A stretch of 24,059 nucleotides of DNA from CAZWCX01 sp964632945 (lineage in GTDB: Bacteria; Planctomycetota; MHYJ01; WSZJ01; CAZWCX01). The notes beneath the pieces were generated by a model, which was given only the letters and a program-made list of their open reading frames with translations, had not been told where the DNA came from and did not search any database. Position 1 is the first letter of the stretch. Every line of letters starts with the position of its first letter. The DNA lies in assembly GCA_964632945.1 (NCBI GenBank), contig CAZWCX010000110.1, forward strand, positions 1-24,059, read 5' to 3'. The position numbers and the translations under genes are program-made. This document shows, in pieces, positions 7,262-15,949 of this stretch.

Positions 7262-8398
7262 TCACTGGAGGTCCTTCAGCCGGGCGCCGGCCATGCGCGC
7301 GCTCGGCGTCTGCCCGTAGTCGTCCAGGCATTCCTGGTACAACCGGATCGCGCGGGCGCGGTACTTGTCCCGCTCCACCCGGGTCGGCATCGCCTCGCGC
7401 AGCTTTTCGAAACAGAATCCCGCCATCACCAGGGAGCGGGCGCGGATGCCGTCGTCCTCGGGGTCGCCCGGGACGTACAGGACCACTCCGCGCAGGTAGG
7501 AGTAAAGGGCGTCCCACAGAGGCTCGGCGAGGCCGCTCGCCTCGAATCGCTTCAGCGCGCAGTCCCCCAAGACGTTGTGCGCCGAGGCCAGCACGGCCGG
7601 GACCTTCGCCTCGGCAATCAGGTCCGTGAGGACGCGGCGCGCCTCCGCCTCACGTCCCAGGCCGAAGTGACACCGTCCCTCCCCCGCCCGCGCGCGTTCC
7701 GCAATCTCCGGCACGCGAACCGCGTTCACGGCCAGATCCCGATAGGCGTCGATCGCCGCTTTCCAATCTTTCCCCGCCTCGAGCGCGCGCGCGTACACCA
7801 GCTCCAGCCGCAATCGCTCCTCGACCGGCAGATCGAGGCTCCGCGCGAGTCGCGCGGCGTCCCGCGCCCCGTCGATGGCGTCCCGCCACCGGTCCAGGGC
7901 CAGGAGACAGCGCACGCCACGCAAATGGGCCTCGAGGAAGTACCGCGAACGCGGGAACTGTCTCAACAGCGCCTGCAAGTCTTCGCTCGCCTCCGCATGG
8001 CGCCCGAGGCGCATCCGCAAGTCGGCGCGGTGGTGCAACGCCTGTTGCACGAAAATCGCGCGCCCCCGCCGGGTCTCGCTCTCCTCCAGGACCTTCGTCC
8101 ACGACTCCTCTGCCTCGGCAAGTCGGCCTTCCTTCGTCAGGGCGACCGCCTCGTCATAGCGCAACGGCTTGTGGTCGTACTCGATCCGTCGGACCTCGCG
8201 AATCGGGATGCGCATCTCGCCGCCGCCGGCGAAGCGCAGGACGAGGTCGCGGTGGGTTTCGGCGTGGATCTGCGCCACGATTGGACGGTCCGCATCCGCC
8301 GTATAGATCCAGTCCTCGACGGTCTGGGCCGTAACGGCCGAGGCTGCGTAGAAGAGAAGAGCCGCTGCCCAGGCGGCCGGAATTCGGATGCACTTCAT
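7262..8398 (-). CDS. Secreted TPR-repeat protein
   Basis: A 378-residue protein starting at ATG 8398, with GGAGG eight bases upstream. Residues 1-24 form a signal peptide (ending SAVTA before QTV). Residues about 30-80 are a small beta domain (AQIHAETHRDLVLRFAGG...IPIREVRRIEY) resembling the N-terminal domain of the coiled-coil protein at 47-1090. The rest is alpha-helical with TPR-like A/B helix pairs, for example EGRLAEAEESWTKVLEES and LGRHAEASEDLQALLRQFP, typical of periplasmic tol-pal/YbgF-like or outer-membrane scaffold TPR proteins. It reads toward the kinase gene, 231 bases apart. The specific role is unknown; a binding scaffold in the periplasm is inferred. Confidence 0.85.
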   Translation of the reverse strand: MKCIRIPAAWAAALLFYAASAVTAQTVEDWIYTADADRPIVAQIHAETHRDLVLRFAGGGEMRIPIREVRRIEYDHKPLRYDEAVALTKEGRLAEAEESWTKVLEESETRRGRAIFVQQALHHRADLRMRLGRHAEASEDLQALLRQFPRSRYFLEAHLRGVRCLLALDRWRDAIDGARDAARLARSLDLPVEERLRLELVYARALEAGKDWKAAIDAYRDLAVNAVRVPEIAERARAGEGRCHFGLGREAEARRVLTDLIAEAKVPAVLASAHNVLGDCALKRFEASGLAEPLWDALYSYLRGVVLYVPGDPEDDGIRARSLVMAGFCFEKLREAMPTRVERDKYRARAIRLYQECLDDYGQTPSARMAGARLKDLQ

Positions 8399-8595
8399 GA
8401 CGATGTCCTCCGGCTCGGGCCATGGGATCTCCAGGGCGGGACCAGGGTCCCACTATCCTTACCAACGCCATCTTCCGTAGCGAGTTCACCCCCATTCGGG
8501 GATTCGACCGGAGAATCCTGATTCGTCGCGGCCGGCCGCTCGCCCCCCCCCCGCGGCCGGGACGGCGCAGCCCCCGTCGGTTTCGTGGGACGCGC

Positions 8596-8625
8596 TTGAC
8601 ACTCCTCTTACGGCGCCGGTACGCT
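8596..8625 (+). promoter_or_regulatory. sigma70-type promoter for the HSP90-TPR operon
   Basis: A consensus -35, TTGACA (8596-8601), an 18-nt spacer and TACGCT (8620-8625), 29 bases before the GTG start. No CIRCE-like inverted repeat or heat-shock sigma element is visible, so heat regulation is not evident from the sequence. Confidence 0.65.
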
Positions 8626-8654
8626 CTTGCCGATCCCGTACAGGAGTTGCCGCC

Positions 8655-10793
8655 GTGTCACGCATCGTTCCGATGACCGCCAACTTTCCGGGGCTGGTCC
8701 GGCTTCTGGCCGAGCACCTCTATCCGGAGCGCAGTGTGTTCGTGCGCGAGATGATCCAGAACGCGCACGATTCGCTGGTTCGCCGGCGCGATCGGGAACC
8801 CGGCCACGCCGGGCGGATCGACATCGAGCTCGACGAGGCGGGTGGGCGGATCTCGTTCGCCGACGACGGCACGGGCATGACCGCCGAGGAAGTCGTGAAG
8901 TATCTGACGGTCCTCGGCGAGAGCGGCACCGACGAGCATCGCCGGCGGATGGCCGACGAGGGCCGCGCGGGGGTCGAGAGCCTGATCGGGCAGTTCGGCA
9001 TCGGCCTGCTCTCCGGCTTCCTGGTGGCCGACCGGATCGAGGTCGTGACGCGCTGCGTGGGCGGCGATCCGCCCGTGCGCTGGACGTACGACGGCGGGGC
9101 CGAGTCCTCGCTCGAGTCGGGGGCGGACGCGCCGGCCGCGCCGGGGACCCGGGTCACGCTCCATGTGAAGCACGAGTATCGCCATTACCTGCAGCCCGGG
9201 GTGGTCCAGTCGCACGTGGTCCGGTTCGCCGACTTTCTGCCCGTTCCGGTCCACCTGAACGGGGGACCGGCCCCGATCAACATCCAGCACGCGCCCTGGC
9301 ACCGGTCGTGGGCGGTGGACGAGATCCGCGACCGGGAGTACGCGCGCTTCATCCTGCGGAGATTCGAGGACACTCCGCTCGAGGTGATCCCGGTCGATCT
9401 GCGCGAGCCGTATCGAATCCAGGGAGTCCTCTTCCTGAGCGACCGCCGGATCCCGGACGCCTCGACGGCGGGGGCGCTCGACCTCTATTGCAAGCGCATG
9501 TTCGTACGGTCGGGCGACACCCAGGTTCTGCCGCCCTGGGCAAAATTCGTCCGCGGCCTGATCGAGAGTCCGGAACTCACCATCACGGCCTCGCGGTCGG
9601 ACATTCAGCGCGAAACGCGGGCCTTCCAGGGGATCCAGGATGCGCTCGCCGGGCTGCTCCTCGACCACCTGCGCGGGATCGCCGAGCGAAACCCGCGGCA
9701 CTTCCAGAAGATCATGCGCTGGCACCACTACCACGTGCGGGGCGCGGCGCTCGCGCACGACGAGTTCTTCCGCGCGGTCGCCGACCTGGTGCCGTTCGAG
9801 ACCAGTGCGGGCGGGAGCGAGGCGCTGCTGACGCTTCCGCAGGTCCTGGCCCGGCAGGGGGAGGTGGAGCCGGGGAAAGGGGCGCTCTACTATTTCGCGG
9901 AGCTCGGCGCGGGGGCGCAATTCAACGAGATGTGCGCCGCGCGGGGGATCGTGGTGGTGAACGCCTCCTACGCGTTCGACGAACGATTCCTGCGCAAGTA
10001 CGCCGAATGGAGCGCCGGCCGCGTCGATCTCCGGCGGCTCGACGAGGGCGGCGGCCGCTGGCTTTTCGATCCGCCGTCCGAGGGTGAGGCGGACGCGTTC
10101 CAGGCCCTGATCCGCGAGCTGCACCGCACGCTCAATCAGGGCGGCGGGCGGTCCGTGCGCGCCCAGGCCGAGCGATTTCGTCCCACCGATCTGCCGCTCG
10201 TGGTGACGCTCCCGGAGAACAGCGAGGTGCGCCGGCGCCTCGCCGATCTCCAGCACCATCCCGTGCTCGGGGACACGCTGGCCGGGTACGCCATGGAAGT
10301 CGCGGGACAGATCCCCGAGGAGCCGCTCGTCCTGCACGTCAACGTGCTGAACCCCACCCTCCAACGCCTGGCGGCGATGACCCTCGACGAGGAATTGCGG
10401 GCCCTGCTGGTGGCGCTCTACAACAATGCCACCCTGCTTTCGAACCAACTCCAGAGCGAGGGGAATCTCAAGACGCTCTACCGCCAGACCGTGCATCTCG
10501 TGGACGCCCTGATCGCCTCCCGGACGGAGCGGCAGCGGCTCGAGGGGGAGCTCGAGCGTGCCCGGGCGGCGGCGCTCGCGTGCGCGCCGATGCCGTTGCC
10601 CGCGCCGGGGCTGGCCGAAACCCTGCGGGAGCGACTCGAACCCGACACCCTGGCCGCGGTCCTGCGCGCCTATCCGACCGCCGACGCGCTGCTCGCCGAC
10701 GGGGAGGTGGAATTCGTGCGCAAGACGGGCCTCGACGCCGCCGTCTGGGCGGCGGTGCGCGCGCGCCTGGCGCGGGGAAAGGGCGGACGGTGA
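8655..10793 (+). CDS. htpG: HSP90-family ATPase chaperone (HtpG-like) with extra C-terminal domain
   Basis: A 712-residue protein. GTG 8655 is supported by AGGAG at 8642-8646 with eight-base spacing; ATG 8673 is the alternative. The GHKL ATPase domain shows REMIQNAHD (Glu32, Asn36, Asp39), DDGTGM at 70-75 and the GQFGIG lid motif at 112-117. The middle domain has LDLYCKRMFV and KFVRGLIESPELTITASR with the catalytic-type Arg at 314, matching HtpG. It is about 90 residues longer than E. coli HtpG (624). The last ~60 residues (from APGLAETLRERL) look like a helix-hairpin-helix-type module (LRAYPTADALLADG...VRKTGLDAAVWAAVRARL). The family folds or remodels client proteins in the cytoplasm using ATP. 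Its stop overlaps the start of the following TPR gene (GTGA), so the two are translationally coupled and may work together. It is divergent from housekeeping HtpG and may be a specialised paralogue. Confidence 0.9.
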   Translation: MSRIVPMTANFPGLVRLLAEHLYPERSVFVREMIQNAHDSLVRRRDREPGHAGRIDIELDEAGGRISFADDGTGMTAEEVVKYLTVLGESGTDEHRRRMADEGRAGVESLIGQFGIGLLSGFLVADRIEVVTRCVGGDPPVRWTYDGGAESSLESGADAPAAPGTRVTLHVKHEYRHYLQPGVVQSHVVRFADFLPVPVHLNGGPAPINIQHAPWHRSWAVDEIRDREYARFILRRFEDTPLEVIPVDLREPYRIQGVLFLSDRRIPDASTAGALDLYCKRMFVRSGDTQVLPPWAKFVRGLIESPELTITASRSDIQRETRAFQGIQDALAGLLLDHLRGIAERNPRHFQKIMRWHHYHVRGAALAHDEFFRAVADLVPFETSAGGSEALLTLPQVLARQGEVEPGKGALYYFAELGAGAQFNEMCAARGIVVVNASYAFDERFLRKYAEWSAGRVDLRRLDEGGGRWLFDPPSEGEADAFQALIRELHRTLNQGGGRSVRAQAERFRPTDLPLVVTLPENSEVRRRLADLQHHPVLGDTLAGYAMEVAGQIPEEPLVLHVNVLNPTLQRLAAMTLDEELRALLVALYNNATLLSNQLQSEGNLKTLYRQTVHLVDALIASRTERQRLEGELERARAAALACAPMPLPAPGLAETLRERLEPDTLAAVLRAYPTADALLADGEVEFVRKTGLDAAVWAAVRARLARGKGGR

Positions 10794-11932
10794 ACGACCC
10801 TGCCGGAACGGACGCGCCCCTCCGCGCCCGGCTCGACCTTCTGCGCCGCACCGCGGAGGACGCCTACTCGACCGGGCTCGTCGACGTGTCGTTGCGCGCC
10901 TACCGCGGCGTGCGCGATCTCGCGAAGGAGATGAAGGACGAGGTCGAGGAGGAAGACGCGATCTCTTGGGTCGGCACCTGCCTTTTCAATCTCGGCCGCG
11001 CCGAGGAGTGCCTCGCGACCCTGGCCGGCATCGTCGCGCGCCTGGAAGAATCGGGGAGCGACGAGATCCGCGCGCGCGCGCGCTCCAGCGCCCTCAAGTA
11101 CTGGCTTTGGCTGTCCATCCACTACAAGGGCCGCCTCTCGTACCTGCGCGACCTGATCGCCCGGGCGCACCGGTTCTTCACGGACCGGGGGACGTCCGGA
11201 CTGCGCGACTCGCTGCTGCTGTACGAGGCCACGATCGCCCGCTATCGCGGCGAGTTCCCCCTCGCGGTCGAACGCGCGGAAGAGGCGGTCGGAGTACACC
11301 GGGAGCACATCGCCCGATCGACGTTCGTCTTCTGCGAGTACCTGCGCGCCGCGGCCCGCTACCGGCTCGATGCCGGGATGCTCGACGGCCGGGCCGAGGA
11401 ACTGGCGCGGGAGATGATGCGGGTGGACCGGAACATCCCGTACATCGCGGACCTGCGCGGCCACTTGATCCTGTCGCAGGCGTGCCGAATGCGCGGGCGG
11501 CCCGGGGAGGCCCTCAACCACGCGTACCAGGCGGACGCCCTGGCCCGCGCCACGACGCACCGCTCCAGTCGGGCGGAGTCGCGGATGGCGATGGCCCGGG
11601 CCCTGCTCGCGCTCGGCTCGCACGACGCGGCGCAAACGGAGGCGGAGGAGGCGGCGCGGCAGGCGGACGAGTACCACTCCGAACTGGTGCGGTACGACAC
11701 GCGCCTGTGCCTGCTCGAGGTGGCCGCGGATCGGCTTGCTGCGGCGCCGGATCCACCCCGCGCGGCGCGCGCCGGCGAGGCTGCGCGCGCCGCATGGGAG
11801 GCCGCGCAGCGGATCGACCCCCGGCTGGAGACCGCCTGGAACGGGGACGAGGTGCGGCGCCGGTGGCACGAGACCGCCGTGCCCGCGCTCGATCGGCTCG
11901 GCCTGGATCCCGGCTTCCCCGCCGCGCGTTGA
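10790..11932 (+). CDS. TPR-like helical repeat protein coupled to HSP90
   Basis: A 380-residue cytoplasmic protein with no signal peptide or membrane segment. GTG 10790 overlaps the chaperone stop (GTGA) and has purine-rich GGGGAAAGG upstream. The whole sequence is alternating amphipathic helices with TPR-type spacing: SLRAYRGVRDLAKEMKD, CLFNLGRAEECLATLAGIV, MRGRPGEALNHAYQADALA and LGSHDAAQTEAEEAARQA. No catalytic motif is seen. In eukaryotes TPR proteins are the classic HSP90 co-chaperones, but bacterial HSP90 lacks the MEEVD tail they bind, so a co-chaperone role here is only inferred from the overlap. A long open frame extends upstream to 10580 inside the chaperone gene but has no ribosome site. 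Confidence 0.85.
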   Translation: MNDPAGTDAPLRARLDLLRRTAEDAYSTGLVDVSLRAYRGVRDLAKEMKDEVEEEDAISWVGTCLFNLGRAEECLATLAGIVARLEESGSDEIRARARSSALKYWLWLSIHYKGRLSYLRDLIARAHRFFTDRGTSGLRDSLLLYEATIARYRGEFPLAVERAEEAVGVHREHIARSTFVFCEYLRAAARYRLDAGMLDGRAEELAREMMRVDRNIPYIADLRGHLILSQACRMRGRPGEALNHAYQADALARATTHRSSRAESRMAMARALLALGSHDAAQTEAEEAARQADEYHSELVRYDTRLCLLEVAADRLAAAPDPPRAARAGEAARAAWEAAQRIDPRLETAWNGDEVRRRWHETAVPALDRLGLDPGFPAAR

Positions 11933-11973
11933 GCCCGGCCGGCCGGCCTTTCCCATTGATTGCCCGGCCGGCC
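11933..11973. repeat. GCCCGGCCGGCC direct repeat between two operons
   Basis: The 12-mer GCCCGGCCGGCC occurs at 11933-11944 and again at 11962-11973. Because GGCCGGCC is self-complementary, the copies can also pair with each other as a hairpin with a loop of about 17-20 nt. The first copy begins right after the TPR gene stop and the second overlaps the spacer of the next promoter. It could end the HSP90 transcript or be a protein site; no U-run is present. Confidence 0.4.
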
Positions 11974-11989
11974 CTCGAGCCGCTATAAT
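11960..11989 (+). promoter_or_regulatory. sigma70-type promoter for the metallopeptidase-ABC operon
   Basis: TTGCCC at 11960-11965, an 18-nt spacer, and a perfect TATAAT at 11984-11989, about 40 bases before the GTG start at 12030. Confidence 0.7.
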
Positions 11990-12029
11990 GCCGCGATCGG
12001 GATTGCCCCGCCCTGCCGGGAGGACCTCC

Positions 12030-13454
12030 GTGCGCACCCCCCTCGCATCGCTGCTCGCCCTCTCCCTGTTCCTGGCCGCGCCCCGCGCGCCGGCCCAGGC
12101 GCCCGATCCCGCCGAACTCCTGAAGACGCGCTTGGTCGAGGCCGACGCCGCCCTCCGCAAGGAGGTCGCCGACCTGGTCGAGTTTGCGGTCAAGCAGGGC
12201 CTGTATGCGGAGGCGCGCCTGGAGCTGGCCTGGGCGCGCGAGCGGATCGCCGATGCGGAGGCGCTGGCGGCCGTGGCGGAGAAGATCCCGGATTCCCCCG
12301 CCTACACCGAGATCGCGGTCTGGCACGCCAAGGGAAAAGCCTGGCTCGACCGGCGCGCCAAGGCCCACGAGAAGGCGGCCGGCAAGCTTCATGACGCGGC
12401 GAACTGGGCCAAGGGCGCCCTGCCCGCGGAGTTGGACGGCCTGATCGACCGCGGGCTCGCCGTCGATCCCGACCACAAGGCCCTGCGCAAGCTGCGCGGC
12501 CAGACCCTCGTCGCCCCGGTCGGCTGGGTGGACGAGAAGGACGCGCCGAACCTGCGCAAGGGGATGGTCAAGGACGGCGGCGTGTGGATCCCCCGCGCCG
12601 AAGCCGCCAAACGACACACCCGCTGGGACGACCCGTGGGTGATCGAGACCGAGCACTTCGAGGTCCACTGCAACGTCTCCCTCGACGACGCCTACCGGGT
12701 CGGCCGGCTCGCGGAACTCACGTACGACATGTTCTGGCGCGTCTTCTCGGGATCCCCCGACCTGCGCAAGCCCGAAAAGAAGCTCCGCGTCTACTACTTC
12801 GCCTCGATCGCGGATGCGCGCGAAGAGCGCAAGAAGGTCCACACGCAGCAGCCCGACATGCCGCCCGCGGCGTACGGCTACTACGCCTACGAGGACCTCG
12901 CCGCCCACTTCTGGGTCACGTCGGAAAGCGCCAAGGAATTCGAGCGCACCACTCGCCCCACGATGCACCACGAGATCGGCCACCAGCTCGCCCACAACCT
13001 GCTGCACGGACCGCTCAAGGCGGACCCCCAGAAGAAGCCGGAATTCTGGCTGGTCGAGGGACTCGGCGTCTATTTCGACGATCTCCGCGAGGACAAAAGC
13101 GGCCTGCCGAGCCTCTGGAACTGGGAGTCGGATGCGTTCCGGGGCATCCTCTCGCGCGGCGTCGAACGCGCGCACATGCCGTTCGACAAGTACCTCGCCA
13201 TGACGGGTGCGGAGTTCTACAAGGGCTCGGAAGACGACATCAAGAATCACTACGGGCAGGCAGGCCTGATGGCGCACTTCTTTCTCTACGGGGAAAAGGG
13301 GAAGTACCGCGGAAAGTTCATGGAGTACGCCCGCATCGTCAATGAGGGCGGCGGCGAGGAGGGACTCCTGACGCGCACCCTGGGCGCTCCCCTGACCCAA
13401 CTCGAGCAGGAGTGGCTGGCGTTCGTGAAAAAGATGGGCAAAGGGGGAAAGTAG
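12030..13454 (+). CDS. Secreted zinc metallopeptidase (gluzincin-type HExxH)
   Basis: A 474-residue protein. GTG 12030 is chosen for GGAGGA at 12019-12024 and because it opens a signal peptide (residues 1-23, ending APAQA). An upstream open frame to 11736 overlaps the previous gene and is ignored. An N-terminal helical region runs to about 200. The C-terminal catalytic domain has HHEIGH with His314, Glu315 and His318, and a downstream Glu343 in WLVEGLGVYFDD as the likely third zinc ligand. This is the arrangement of gluzincins and DUF1570-like peptidases often found in Planctomycetota. Expected to cut proteins or peptides outside the cytoplasm; the substrate is unknown. It is separated by one base from the ABC ATPase gene, so it may be exported with, or act on, cargo of that transporter (inference). 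Confidence 0.87.
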   Translation: MRTPLASLLALSLFLAAPRAPAQAPDPAELLKTRLVEADAALRKEVADLVEFAVKQGLYAEARLELAWARERIADAEALAAVAEKIPDSPAYTEIAVWHAKGKAWLDRRAKAHEKAAGKLHDAANWAKGALPAELDGLIDRGLAVDPDHKALRKLRGQTLVAPVGWVDEKDAPNLRKGMVKDGGVWIPRAEAAKRHTRWDDPWVIETEHFEVHCNVSLDDAYRVGRLAELTYDMFWRVFSGSPDLRKPEKKLRVYYFASIADAREERKKVHTQQPDMPPAAYGYYAYEDLAAHFWVTSESAKEFERTTRPTMHHEIGHQLAHNLLHGPLKADPQKKPEFWLVEGLGVYFDDLREDKSGLPSLWNWESDAFRGILSRGVERAHMPFDKYLAMTGAEFYKGSEDDIKNHYGQAGLMAHFFLYGEKGKYRGKFMEYARIVNEGGGEEGLLTRTLGAPLTQLEQEWLAFVKKMGKGGK

Positions 13455-13455
13455 G

Positions 13456-14390
<935 letters not shown>

Positions 14391-14394
<4 letters not shown>

Positions 14395-15176
14395 CCGCCG
14401 CGCCGACCGGCTCAGGATTCTCGCTGCGCGCCGCCGCCTGCGTGTGGCACCGGAACTTCACCGTCTACAAGCACACCTACAAGCAAAACATCCTGCCCAA
14501 CTTCTTCGAGCCGGTGTTCTACCTGTTCTCCCTCGGGCTCGGCCTCGGCGCCCGGCTGGGCGACATCGACGGGGTGCCCTATCTGACCTACATCGCGCCC
14601 GGGCTGATCGCCTCCCAGGCCATGATGGGCGCCTCGTTCGAGGTGACCTGGAACTGCTTCGTGAAGGCGCACTTCGGCAAGACCTACGACGGCTTCCTCA
14701 CCACCCCCGTGATGATCGAGGAGATCGTGCTGGGGGAGATCCTATGGGCGGTCACGCGCGCCTGCCTGTATGCCGCGGCGTTCGTGGTGGTCATGCTCTG
14801 CTTCGGGCTCGTGAAGTCGGTCTGGGCGATTCTGGCCATCCCGGTGGTGATGCTGATCGGAACGTTGTTCGCCGGCCTCGGCATCATTTTTACGTCGATG
14901 ATTCGCTACATCGACTTTTACAGTTATTATTACTCCATGTTCGTCTCCCCCATGTTTCTGTTTTCCGGGGTATTCTATCCGGTCGAGACGCTGCCGGGAT
15001 GGCTCCAGGTCGTGGTGAAAATCCTGCCCATGTATCATGCCGTGGAGTTGCTTCGCGGCCTCGTGCTGGGCCGTTTGAGCTGGTCGCTGGCCGGTCATGC
15101 GGCGCTGCTGATGGGGGTGGCGGCGGTGCTGGTCGTGCTGGCGGTTCGGATGTTCGGCCGACGCATGCTGAAGTGA
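14391..15176 (+). CDS. ABC-2 type transporter permease (NodJ-like)
   Basis: A 261-residue membrane protein starting at ATG 14391, overlapping the ATPase stop, with GGAGG five bases upstream. It shows about six hydrophobic segments: NFFEPVFYLFSLGLGLG, IAPGLIASQAMMGAS, a long pair around YAAAFVVVMLCFGLV and AILAIPVVMLIGTLFAG, MFVSPMFLFSGVFYPV, and a last helix AALLMGVAAVLVVLAV. FLFSGVFYPVETLP followed by a YHAVELLRGL motif is typical of ABC-2 exporters of the NodJ group. It forms the channel half of the exporter with the preceding ATPase. Confidence 0.94.
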
Positions 15177-15186
15177 GGGATCGAGC

Positions 15187-15768
15187 GTGTCAGGGAAGAC
15201 GAAGAAACGCGTGCTGATACCGCTGGCCAACGGGGCGGAGGAGATGGAGACCGTGATCCTGGTCGACGTACTCCGCCGGGCGGGGTTGGACGTCGTGTTG
15301 GCGGGGCTGAGCGGACCGGAACCGGTGCTCTGCAGCCGCGGCCTGCGGATCATCCCGGACGCATCTCTGGCGGAGGCGGGGGCACAGGCGCCGTTCGACC
15401 TGGTGGTGCTCCCGGGCGGGGCCGCGGGGGCGGAAGCGCTGGCCGCGACGCCGGCGATCCACCAACTGCTGCGCGGGCAGGAATCGGAAGGGCGCGCCAT
15501 CGGGGCCATTTGCGCGGCCCCGATCGCGCTGGCCGCCGCGGGGGTCGGCCGGGGGCGGCGGATGACCTCGCACCCGAGCGTGAAGGCGCGCGTCGAGGGA
15601 CTGGGCGCGTACGTCGAGGAGCGGGTGGTGTGCGACGGCATGCTGATCACCAGCCGCGGTCCCGGAACGGCGATGGAGTTCGCGCTCGCCCTGGTCGAGG
15701 CCCTGGCGGGCCGCGAGATGGCGGACCGGGTGGCGGCGCCGATGATCCTCCCCCCCTCCTCAAGGTAG
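15187..15768 (+). CDS. DJ-1/PfpI family protein (YajL/DJ-1 clade)
   Basis: A 193-residue cytoplasmic protein starting at GTG 15187; GAGGGA at 15175-15180 overlaps the permease stop codon, six bases away. It has the DJ-1 layout: Glu in NGAEEMET at about 18-19, VLPGG at 75-78, nucleophile Cys109 in AICAAPIALAAAG, and TSHPSVKARV supplying the His129 partner. These match Cys106, Glu18 and His126 of human DJ-1, so it should be redox-active or carry the deglycase/chaperone-type activities reported for this clade, which are debated. Last gene of the peptidase-ABC operon; its link to transport is not obvious. Confidence 0.92.
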   Translation: MSGKTKKRVLIPLANGAEEMETVILVDVLRRAGLDVVLAGLSGPEPVLCSRGLRIIPDASLAEAGAQAPFDLVVLPGGAAGAEALAATPAIHQLLRGQESEGRAIGAICAAPIALAAAGVGRGRRMTSHPSVKARVEGLGAYVEERVVCDGMLITSRGPGTAMEFALALVEALAGREMADRVAAPMILPPSSR

Positions 15769-15772
15769 TTCC

Positions 15773-15799
15773 CCGCCGTGACGATAGAAGCTACGGCGG
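15773..15799 (+). other. Hairpin after the DJ-1 gene
   Basis: A perfect 7-bp inverted repeat, CCGCCGT / ACGGCGG, encloses 13 bases, five bases after the DJ-1 gene stop. There is no T-run, so it may be a weak or Rho-assisted terminator or a 3' stabilising hairpin. The rest of the 181-base gap up to ddl shows no promoter I can defend. Confidence 0.4.
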
Positions 15800-15949
15800 A
15801 TCGCGGCAACCGGCGACTCCGCCGCCGGCCGGAAACCGCGCCCTGCCGGACGGGCGCATCCCGTTGATCCGCAGGGATCCGGGCCACGCTCCCGACCCCC
15901 TGGGAAAACCCGCGGCGATCCGCACGTCCCGAATCCGAAGGACCCTCCC

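Noticed and set aside
8438..8451. GGGACC-AG-GGTCCC palindrome upstream of the secreted TPR gene
   Set aside because: Short perfect palindromes are frequent at this GC content and no second copy or promoter overlap supports an operator.
6701..8521. 606-codon plus-strand open frame
   Set aside because: It is antisense to the kinase start and the secreted TPR gene, both of which have clear domains and ribosome sites; no motif is seen in this frame.
8658..10496. 612-codon minus-strand open frame
   Set aside because: It is the antisense shadow of the HSP90 gene, whose ATPase motifs are unmistakable.
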